A stretch of 64,000 bases of DNA, from assembly GCF_001640805.2 (NCBI RefSeq), contig NC_066833.1, positions 5,975,456-6,039,455 on the forward strand, given 5' to 3'. Source of the DNA: Lates calcarifer (Eukaryota; Chordata; Actinopteri; Centropomidae). How positions within the stretch are numbered: the first letter of the stretch is position 1; every line of letters begins with the position of its first letter. This document shows positions 49,791 through 60,900 of this stretch, in pieces. Under the pieces are notes generated by a model. The model searched no databases. It saw nothing but the letters and a program-made list of their open reading frames with translations, and had not been told where the DNA came from. Both the position numbers and the translations under genes were made by a program.

Positions 49791-50553
49791 CTCCAAAATT
49801 TAAGCAGTTCATCCCTGAGTCCAAAAAATTGCCCTAAAGTGAAAAGATTTTAGTGATACCTAAATGTTCACTTTGCTGTGGAGAGTGAATTTCAAAAAGC
49901 CCCTGGGACTCTCCAGAATTTACCTCAAGAACCACTCGGCTCTACAGCATTTACAGGCAACTTTATGAACTGCATACAGTACATGTTCCCACCTAGTCCC
50001 TGCATGGTGAAGCAACTCATTTTGGTTCCTCTAACCTTTTCCAAAACCACTTCCTGTCCCATGACTCTTAAGCCTCGTCACTCTGGCTCCAGCACTGACC
50101 CCTGGGTGTCGACAGGCTATGCCTCCTTCTGCCCTGCTGCCTGTCATTTTCCAGATAACGCTCACCGCCTCAGTGTCATGTCCGCCTGACACCTTGTAAA
50201 AATGGGACATGATAGAGATAAAGAAGGTCAGAACACAGTGAAGAGGCCCCCACGTTGTGCCAATGTTAACACGCCATAATAACTTTAATCTGGACACTTA
50301 CGGGTACTTACATATTTCTATGCCCTGTTTTGTACATTAGAAGAGATGATGCCACTGACCCATGATTATAATTGTTCCTTTAACACCTGCAAGTTTGACA
50401 TATTACATAAAATAACAGTGGACACGGAGAGGCTTGTTTGTCAAACATCCACAGCTTTCCTTTTCTTTCAGTCTCTTTTATGTGAGTAGTTGTCTTAAGT
50501 TAATGAAGTGGAAATGTATGAATATTATCTTGAGTCACATGAGAGAAAATCAC

Positions 50554-50935
50554 ATTGGCCAAAAGTATTTGGATGCCCCCTGCACATACACTTTTGTGGT
50601 TGTACTGTTAGTCTTGGTTTGGATTAGTTCCAATAAAAGGAAATGTCAATGCTACAGCATACAATGATATTTTAAACAATAGTGTGTTTCCAATTTGTGG
50701 CAAGAGTTTTTGCCCCTCTTCCTGTTTCTACAATGATAATACCCCTCTTCACAAAGCCATAAAAATGGTTTGGTGTGGAAGAGGTTTGCTAATAACCTCA
50801 ACCCCATCCAGCACCTTAGGTATGAACAGAGAAGCTGATTGTGAACCAGGTCTTATCAATAATATCAGTGCTGTACTTCATTTATGCTCTTGTGGCTGAA
50901 TGAACAAAGCTGCCAAGAACCCAGAATACATTAAA
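50554..50935 (+). pseudogene. Dead Tc1-like transposon fragment
   Basis: The 5' end reads TTGGCCAAAAGTATTTGGAT, a typical Tc1-family terminus. The segment then jumps to the C-terminal half of a Tc1 transposase. Recognisable pieces are the catalytic block FYNDNTPLHKA (family QHDNAPVHKA), CTCAACCCCATCCAGCACCT (LNPIQHL) and GCTCTTGTGGCTGAATG (ALVAEW), but in different frames. The N-terminal half and the 3' terminus are missing, so it cannot move. Family: Tc1/mariner, DD34E. Confidence 0.7.
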
Positions 50936-51480
50936 AAATGACACAGGCACCCATGAAAATGTACAAATCTTTAGGCATCTCTCATACTGTTATAGGGTAT
51001 AAATAAAATATAGTTTCCCATCTTTTCATTGAAAGTCATGTCTGTAAATCCCCTAAAAATATATATGCAGCTTTAAGAATGTTATATGGCTTACAGACAT
51101 GAATGAGATGCGGTGTGGAAGCCTCACATCACCACTTTGCACTGATTTTCTCACCTTGTTTCAACATGATAACGTTATGTTGCTATAAATAAAGCATGTT
51201 CTGTGTATTCACAGATGGTCTCCTCGGGGTTAAGATGATGTCCCTGCTTTTTTAATGCTCGAGGAAGGAAGAAAGAGTCTATTCACCTCCATTATACTGA
51301 GTTATCAGCGCAAGTTTCAATCTCAAAATCATGAGAAAAGCACAAAAAGTTCTTCTTCTCAGCTCAAAAGGAGGTAAGACAATACTTTAATAAGGCAATC
51401 TGATGCTTTTAAGATTGTGTAAATGGTTTTACTACAGGCAATCAAAACAGTCAATTGTAAAAAGGAGTCTGGTTAGAAAA

Positions 51481-54400
51481 TGAAATCATTTATTTAACAT
51501 GACCGTATCAGCAGATCAGCCCATACACATAGCATCAGACTCAAGACACAATCACTCACTTTCAGTATTTACAGATAGGCACATTCACATTAGGCATTAA
51601 AGCCAGCCACAGCGTCTAATGTAGGTCCAAACCTGTGGCAGGTTTGGTCTGGTCGCTGCCTCTGAGTCCAGCAGGAAAAATCAGCCAGTTTAATGATGGG
51701 GTCCTCTGATCCAGGGTCAGTTTAAAGGCTTGGGTTTGGGGGGGGGCTGGGACACTTCAATCAAGATTAATCTCCTTCCAATAAATCCACCACCTTTGTT
51801 CATGTAATGTTACACAGCTGTTCTAGACTGTTAAATGCACAGTCAAGTGTACAAAATAACAGAACGCCTGCTTGTCAGATAAAACTCTCAAAGTGTAATC
51901 CCTGGCCTTGCTCACCAGTTAATTCCACTTCAGTCAGGAGGAACAGTCACGTAGATTGTAAAGAAAAGACATTTGAAATCTGCAACACTGACTGTGTTCA
52001 TGGTGGGTTAAACTCAAACATTTGGAGGGTGTTCCTTATATTTTGAGCTCTGGTTGTGGTAGCCAGCTATAAATTTCAGAGTGTTCTCCCCATTTAAATG
52101 AAAGTCAAACAACAAACAAGTAGAAAAACAAAATCCTCAAAAATAATCTTTGACTTATTGATTTAAACTCAGTGACACTTTTTCCAATTTATTGAAACAA
52201 TCAGAATGCAAATTCAAAATGAAACTCAATAAATGAAAAGTAAAAAAGGGGACTTGTATTTAAAAAAAAAACAATGGATAGTGTGACTCAGAAAGAAAAC
52301 ACAAGTTTAGTTCATGGAAAAAAAAAAATTAAATCAACTTAGATGTGCAACCAATTCTTTATTACAATACAAGCTTTGCCTTGCAGTGCTAGCACTCTAA
52401 AACAGCTTGGAGGAAGAAGAGGGCACTTATTAACAAGTGCTCTGTTTTTAAACTAAATCAATATTAAGTTTAAAGGAGGCTCAGAATAACTGAGAAAATA
52501 CCAGGAAATTCCAAACACTGGGACAGAAGCAAAAAGGAAATGTTCAAAAATAGTCTGTTGAGCGCTGATTAATCCACGTCCTTCATGTTTAGCAGGTTCC
52601 TGCACAGATAGACACTCTTTAATGGACAAGAGAGAAGCAAAGGTGTAGGACTGCAGCAGGTTTTCAATGAATAACTGTTGAGAAGGAAATGACACCCATA
52701 AAAAAAAATCCCAACCCAATCCCAAAAAGGAAACAGTCAAATTAATATAAAGAGAAATAAATATTCAGTCTTTTTTAAAAAAGGCTTCTCAGGAGACGGA
52801 TTTTCAAGCTGAAGGATTCAGTGGGTGTTTTTTATTTACCCCGAATTACACAGTGTCCCCCTCTGTGTCAACTCCATCTCAAATAACCGCCTTGTTTCAG
52901 AGATATTTACACTTCAAAAGCAACCCAATCTGGGCTTAGTACACACATAATGCTACATCGCATGAATGGAGGTTTCCCCTTGTGTCCTAAAAAGAAACGC
53001 AGCATGTCGGTAGGTTGCCTTTCCCCCTGCACCACAGTGAGGCAGGCGCGTCTTGACAAGAGACAACACACAAGATTTAGTCCTCTTTTTCTGTCCTGGG
53101 ATCAGTCCTGACTCCTGCCCTTCTGAGCTGAAGTCTTCTGTGGTGCAACGATTTTTTGCCTGAGAGCAGTACTGACAGAGGAAGAGCAGTGAGCAGGATG
53201 ATGTGAAGGAATGAAAGCAGCCCAGTTGGTGGAGGTGTGTGATACAGTAGGTCACCCTGACACCCTGAGAGGGAAGAGCCATTCTAGACATGTTGGAGGG
53301 TCAGAAATTCCATCTTCATGCAATGCAACAGAAAGGGAAACTGAAGTTTTATAGTCTGGTGGTGTGATAACATACAACATATGGCTATGAAGCAGGCAAA
53401 AATAATAATGTCTACATACACTGTGACCTGAGAGTCTGCTGAAAGCAGTGGGAGATTGCACCAAAACAGGAAATGCACGCTTGGATTCGTCCCTTGTTTG
53501 GACTTCAATTGAAAAGAATAATGGCATGAATACTAAGACATGAGATGTAATGTGACCATATGGCTCAGCCAGACCAGATTTTCATTAGAAATCGGGTGAG
53601 ATGCATTTGCTCGGAGTGACAAATTGACCCTTTCACTTTGTGGATTTAAGAGAGGGGCTAGGGCACACTCCCATTTTGCTACACCACAGGGTAAACTTTG
53701 GCTGGCAAAATCTGGTTTGACTGGAGCTTAACAACACCCAACCTAACAAGTCTAACAAACTTAATGGCTGTGTGGGTGTGCACGACCTTTAATTCCTAAA
53801 TTCATTGAACCATTTATTTGTTCAACACAAAAAATTTCCGCTTTTTCTTTCATCCAATTGCAGGAATTTTCAAACCTCATGAGTGAAGCAGCAGTGGATA
53901 GAGGTGCATTGTTACATTGCTGTTGGGGTTGTCAAATATGCCACAGACCTGAATATTTCTACCATTTCTAAGCTGTAGAACATTTAGTGTTTAATCATTC
54001 ATCCACACATAGATTTTAAACATAAAGTGGCACTTGATGCTGTTCTGCCAGATACAGACACAATTTGCAGCTATGTTAGGAACAGTACCTAATGTTGGCC
54101 TGAGAAAATCCTATTACCGGTTGTGTTTCTATTTTTCACTGCATTAAAGATGGAATTTCAACCTACCAGCAGGGAATTTCCAACTCTCCAACTGTCCTGT
54201 TCTCCTCTGGGTGGTGCTTCTGGTTTTACCCAGACCCCTTTTCCATGCTGTCTCCCTTCCTTATTGATTAAAAAACAAACAAAAAAAAAAATCTGTTCCA
54301 AAGAACTCCACACCTTCTTTCCATCCACAGTGATGGCTAGGAGGAAATGAGGCTGGAGAGTTAACAGAAAATAAGTCCACTGGTTTCCCAGCCCTTAGCC

Positions 54401-54995
54401 TGTGTCTGCTTGGTGCCCCCTTGTAGCCTCCTGGTGGCTGCTAACCTTTGTTAAAGCATGATTCTGTGTTGTTAAAAGCTTTAATATCTGTAAGCTGCTT
54501 GTTTCAGCACTATAAGCAAGCTACATCCTTGTTGGAACACGTCAAAATATGATGATGATAACCATTAATACACCTTGTCTTCTACCTGATTTAGCTTTGT
54601 CTGACCATATACAAAGACACCTTTATCTCATCCTCATTTTATCCCTGTTAATCCCATCAAGTTCTTCAAATCAGGAGACAAATGTGTCTGTTCCTCCTCT
54701 TCTGTTTTATGACTGGAAGGAAAACTTTTGTCCTCTAGCTTCATTAGCTCCTTTTCTTCCCCTGTTGGTGATTAATATCAGCAGAAGTACAAGTCTGGGC
54801 CTCTCTTCATTACCACCTCAATCATCCTCTACCTTTTCAGGATCTCTGTTGTGGACGTTCCCTCACCAGGAGGAAACAGCAAGTCAGCGAGGAGGGTAAG
54901 GAGATGCTAAGACAGGGGAGGAGCACACATACTATTTGCTAACCTCCTCCTCTGCTGACTGTCCAGGCTCTGCTAACAGAAAGTCCAAGTGACTG
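51481..54995 (-). other. Possible zmym2 3' UTR and downstream sequence
   Basis: Sequence 3' of the zmym2 stop codon. TTTATT on the plus strand (AATAAA on minus) occurs at 53813-53818 and again near 52345 and 51488, so the 3' UTR could be 1.2-3.5 kb long. No coding exon on either strand was recognised. Confidence 0.3.
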
Positions 54996-57900
54996 CTACT
55001 CCCCTCCCACTGCTTCACCCCCATCCTCTTCCTCCTCATCTTCCTCTAGGTGTTGTTTGTCTGTGTAAATGTCCCTGACCAGGAGGACTCTGGTGAGGAG
55101 GCTCTCCAAGATCCGCCGCTCCAGCGGCGTGGAGTTGAACCACAGCGGGTCGTCGAGGCTGGAGGCCGGATCCAGCTGAACATAGAAAACGTCTAGACGT
55201 TCCCGCAAAGATGTTGGGCTGGAGAAGGGAAATGAGAGAAACAGAACGAAAAAATGAAGAAGAAGAGAGATAAAAGTTGTGTTTGGAGGGGGAGAGGGGG
55301 GATGGGGTAAAGGGATTAAAAAAAAGAGGTGGGGGGTGGGCGTGAGGGTGTGATCATCAGGGGAAAATGGAATGAGGGATGGGTGGAGTCAGAAGACAGA
55401 GAAAGGTGAAAGCACAGAAAAGGGGAGAAAATGTTCAAGGGGGAAAAGAAAAAATAAGAGGACGGAAACAAGAGGTAGAAAATATATGATTTAAGGATGG
55501 AGGAGGAGAGGGAAAGAGAGGGGAGAAAGAGAGAGAGGTGTTTAATCTATTGCTCTGAATTTCTTCTTGAGTAATCAAATGAAGCTTTTGACCACTGAGA
55601 TTATTTTATGGAAAGTCCTCATCTTTCAATAGTCAACACTGTGGTTCAGGATGTGAACAGCAATGTTATAATCACAGGACTTAGTTTAATTAGAGAAACA
55701 AACCAGAGCAACTGAAGACAAACCCTCAAAAATCCTAACTAAAACTTCCTACAGATAAGGAAACAATGAGTAGATAAACCTATAAATTGATTGACAGAAA
55801 ATAGTCATTGATTAAGCAAAAATGTTAAATATTAACTAGTACCAGCTTCTCTGATCTAAAGATCTTATCTGTTTTCTATCATTGTAAACTGAGTATCTTT
55901 GAGTTCTGGACCATTGGCCACACAAAATAAAGAATTTAGAGCCATCATGTTGGGCTCTGGGGAACCTTTGCATCATTTGTTGTCAGTATTTTCAGTTTTA
56001 GTAAATTTTTTGGAGCAACAATTAAAAATGTTAGTATTACAGCGAGGAGGTTGGTAGATAAAGTGTGCCAGTAGAGACATTAAACCCACCACTTCGACCT
56101 GTAGAGCTCATATAGGTGACACTCATGTTTCTCAACCAGGCAGCGAACAGTGGAGCCTCCCGAATCGTCATCTGGTTCATATTCCTTATCGCCCTCCTCC
56201 AACTTGCGCTTCCTCTTCCTAGACTCTGTTTGCACTGAAGGACCAAAACAAAGACAAAAAAAGATTAACATTTTCAAGATTTTAAAATTTTACAGCTTAT
56301 GTTACAGTAGATTTGCACAGGAAGTAAATGTTGTCAGATCAGAGTTGGATGATGCTGCCTGGCAAATGATCTCATACTGTCAAAATGCATCAGCAGCATG
56401 TTCACGTTGCTGTCCGGCCTCACCATGGTGATCCTGAGAGATGGAAGGCACGCGGATGCAGACATTGGTCTCCTTGGTGACAGGATGGACGGTGTCAGGG
56501 CCGTAGACGTTGGCAAAGGAGAGGCGGAGATGCTGCTCCACAGTGCGCAGGCCGAAGTATTTGGTGTTCAGGTAAACCAGCGAACGCAGCAGAGCAGCGG
56601 GACTCTGCTCCCCGAGCTGCCGACTGCTCCACAGGCTCTGCTCCTGCACTCGGCCCCACAGTGAGCCTGGAGAGAAAATAGCCGGCACTTTAAAATCCAT
56701 TCCAGCTGGTATTTAGCTGTAAAATAAAGGCCTATGCAATGGAATACCAATTATATGAGACCTAGACCTACAGTTATTAAGTATCTGCTTGTTATTCTGG
56801 GTTTTTGAGCAAAAAATTATTATAATAATTTTTAAAAATATAATAAAAGATTATGTACGAGGTTTAAAAAATATTATCCATCAGACTTTTTCTAAAAAGA
56901 CTAACAAAAAATATCTTAACTCTGATCCTTCATGACATTGATGTGCCATACATCATAGGTAGATCTACTTGGTAATCGTTAAATATTAATTTAATTGACA
57001 TTTATTTTACACTTTTTATATTCACTTGTTTGGCGGACACTCTTATCCAAACGACTTACAAGTCGGGGTTCAGTGTATTGCCCAAGAGCACTTAAGCACC
57101 AACTATGTTTTTTCTTTAGAACTTAAACATAATGAGAGTTTAGGTCGCTTTTAATTACTATCAAATTGGCATTTTCTAGTAATTCAAACAGCTAATTTTT
57201 ATGAAAATCTGAGCAAAGTTTCAAGGAACTTAGCTGGGAAATATGGGACCTGTAAGATAAAGCATAAGCATCATTTTCTACCTGAATACTTCTTGTCACA
57301 TAAATCAAGAAAAACATTTGACACCCTGTAAGTGTTTATGCAGTGTCCTCATATGACATTACAGTGCAATCACAACTAGTCAGTATGTGAACAGCAGAAG
57401 AGTTATAATCACTGGACACTGCTCATAATGAAGAGCAAACCTATAGGTCATTTAACAGTACTGTGCCACCAGTTGGCGCTAACCAAATACTCTCTAATGG
57501 ATGATCTTCTTTTCTTCTCCATATCTTTGTAATTACCTTCCTGTTGCAGTTATGACAGCTGGTGATCCAATTTCACCTCTGAATTAGATTTTTTATTCAT
57601 TTTTTGTTATATGTGTGTACATTGCTGTGGTTGAGGTATTATTAATTGACTGTGTAATAACTTAGATTTGTAGTCAATAAAAAAGTGACAAAATTCAATG
57701 TAGCAGTCATTTGGTGCTGGGTAAATGCTCATATCTCTCACCATCAGGAAGCACACTGGGCTGCCAGTCCTTCAGGACCTTGTTCAACTCTTCTCCAAAC
57801 TGCTGGTAGCACACATCACTAAACAGGTCATCCTTCCGGCCTTTGGCATGAAGATGCTTCAAAAAAATAAAAAATGAATTAAAAAAAAAAAACATACTCA

Positions 57901-60900
57901 CATTTAAGAAAAGGTCAAATGAATGAGGTTGCTTACAGAGATCAAAACTTTTATGTCCTCATATTTAAATGATCATCACTGTTGTCAGGATGTGAACAGC
58001 AAAGAGTTATAATCACAGGACATATCTGCACATTTAGATACAACTGCACCAAAGAAAGTTTTTTTTTCTTAAAATATGAGCTTATTGAAAGGATTTTTTT
58101 TAAAAAAGGGGTAGCAGTAGCAGATAACAGCAGAGGTTGATTTAACTTTGCACAAACTAATCAAATCTTTATATCTTATTATTTCTTATAAACATATAAG
58201 TCAGTCTTACATTTTTCTGTTGGAAAAATCATACTCCAAAGGACTTGAGACAATCCTGTTCTCCACTCCGCAGCCATGCTGCTGCTGCTGCTGCTCACAT
58301 GTGAGGGCAGGAAGGAAAGAGTGTGCACCAGTAATTTCTGTCCTACTGGAATCACTCACTCTGAACTTAGTTCCTACTAAAATGACTACAGAGGGAATTT
58401 CAATAGAACAAAGAAGAAAGTCATCTACTAATTTACTTCATATTAATGTTTGCGTTTTTATATTACAGAAATGCCTTGACTTTGTTTTACTTTATATCTT
58501 TAAATATATATATATACTTTAAATATATATCTTTATTTGATACCAACAGTGAGGGGAGAGGGCTCAAACCAGGAACACTGTAATCACATGGTCAGGGTCT
58601 ACAACCCCTTGGCCAGCAGGAGGCCTAATTCCTTTCTTTTAAAAGTACAAACTGAGCTCATAATAAAGGGGCTCCTGTTCCTCAGTGTGTGCTTACTCAG
58701 CATAAATAAAAAACCAGAAAAAAGACTTCTTCCATGATAGATGATTGCTGGGTCCCAAATCCCATGGTGTACTGTTTTTATAATTATTTTGCAAAAATCT
58801 CAACATACTGAATCACTTTTTAGGAAAAGATACAAGGGTCATTCAATAAATAAGGTGAATTTTTCGGTATAAGGACTTTTAATACAGATAGAAGCTTACT
58901 TTTTTTATTTATTTTTTTTTGTTTTACTTTTTTTTTCACATGGATTTAATTTCTTTTGCAGATTAAAAAAAACTGAGAGTTTTGGCGATTAACAAAGATG
59001 GCCGACCAAAAAGCATGCTCCAGGATTGAACAGCGGTCAGTTATCAAGTTTTTGGTTGCTGAAGGGTGCAAACCCGTTGAAATTCATAGAAGAATGTCAA
59101 CTGTGTATGGTGCCACATGTTTCAGCCAAAAAAATGTCTACAAGTGGGCTAAATTGTTTAAAGAAGTACGGAGCAGTGTTGAGGATGAAGGCAGGCCTGG
59201 GAGGCCTACAGAAGTGAGGTCTCCTGAGGTGATCGAATCAGTCAATGACCTCATTCAGTCTGACAGAAGGGTGACAGTGGATGACATTGCAAGGACTTTG
59301 AGCTTATCTGTTGGGACAGCACACAAAATTGTCCATGATGACCTTGGCTACTCGAAGGTCAGCTGCCGGTGGGTGCCAAAGATGCTTACTGCAGAGCACA
59401 AACGGAGGAGGGTCGAGTTGTCCCAGCAGTGTCTTTCCCGCTATGAGAAGGATGGTGATGAGTTTCTGAAGAAGGTGGTCACATGTGACGAGACATGGGT
59501 TTGGCACTATGAGCACGTAGGCTCTCCAGTGAAGAAGAAGTTCAAGTCCCAGCAGTCCACTAGGAAGGTGATGCTCACCGTTTTTTGGGATATGCAAGGC
59601 ACAATCACCATTTCATTCCTTGAAAAAGGAAGCACTGTGAACAGTGCTAACTACTGTGAACTGCTGAGGCAGGTCAAGAAAGACATAAAGAACAAACGCA
59701 GGGGTCATCAGTCAAAAGGAGTCATCTTGCATCATGACAACGCAAGGCCTCACACAGCAGCCCAAACGGTGCAGACCATCAACAAGCTGGGCTGGGAACT
59801 GCTCCCTCATCCCCCTTATAGCCCAGACCTTGCCCCTTCAGACTTTCACCTGTTTGGTCCCTTGAAAGCGTTCACGAGAGGCACGAAGTTTGAAAGTGAC
59901 GATGAAGTCAAAAGTGTTGTGAGCGACTGGCTGAGACATCAGTCCAAAGATTTTTACGCTGAGGGAATACGGAAGCTTGTGCATAGATGGGAAAAGTGTG
60001 TGACAGTGCTGGGAGACTACGTTGAAAAATAAAAAAAAGTAAGCTTCTATCTGTATTAGAAGTCCTTATACCGAAAAATTCACCTTATTTATTGAATGAC
60101 CCTCGTAAGTTTGATGCCAAACTACAACTCACAAAAACTACCTGACAAAGAGACATCAAAATATTTTGTTACTTTTTTGGGAGCCTTTTTTTTTTTTTTT
60201 TTTAAATTTACAACTTCACAACTTCTCCATTTCTTTTGTAGGTTGTCCTGTGGGAGAAGAGCATCCATCAGCAGCACACTCAAATACTGACTGCAATCAG
60301 AACCTGCCTACTTTCTGGTTTGAGTAGATTTTTCCAGAGAGAAGACACTGCATATTAAGAACCTGTTTAGAATCAGTACATAATATGGAAATGGGATAAA
60401 AATCTGCAATTTCATGCCATTGTCATGAGGTTTCATGCAAGCAAAGAAGATGCCTGTCCACTCTGTAGTGAAAGTTTCTGCTTCTAGTGTGTTGTTTTTC
60501 AGTCTCGACTTCCCCTTTCATCAAGGGGCAATGAGAAGGGAGTCAAGGTCCTTTTTTAAGCAGTTTACTTGTGTTTATAAAACCTGCATATATGTGCTAA
60601 TTTTGGTGTAAAGAAAAAAGATATAAGATCCTGTGGCTTGCTGGAAAGGTCAGTGGTGTGTTTTTGGTGTTTTGAGGCTCTGACTTGGTACCAACCTGCT
60701 GGATCCCCAAACAGAGGTAGAGGATGCTGTCTGGAGAATAGCGCTCCCCACTGGGCCGGCAGACCTCCCTGACAAACTGGGACAGAGCCACGTTCAGCTC
60801 CTCTGAACTCAGTGACAGCAGGTTACTTTTAGACCGGGCTGCAAGACACAGAAACAGGCACCAACTGCTATTAGCAAACACATCCCAAGTGTTTTCAAAT

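Larger units (their letters stand above)
39999..51480. other. Gene-poor interval between gja3 and zmym2
   Basis: I recognise no protein-coding exon here. It holds decayed repeats (41275-41420, 44975-45170, 46930-47130, 49625-49790), a Tc1 relic (50554-50935), a CA microsatellite (48083-48110), several poly-A/T runs and a small inverted repeat (45275-45318). Longer ORFs such as those at 44558-44917 and 46008-46394 have no recognisable motif and sit in low-complexity or repeat sequence. Confidence 0.5.

Noticed and set aside
55613..58024. Reading the three zmym2 intron elements as transposon copies (MITE)
   Set aside because: Similarity stops at the terminal stems, stem sequences differ with pairing retained, there are no target duplications, and all three keep the host strand with one per intron.
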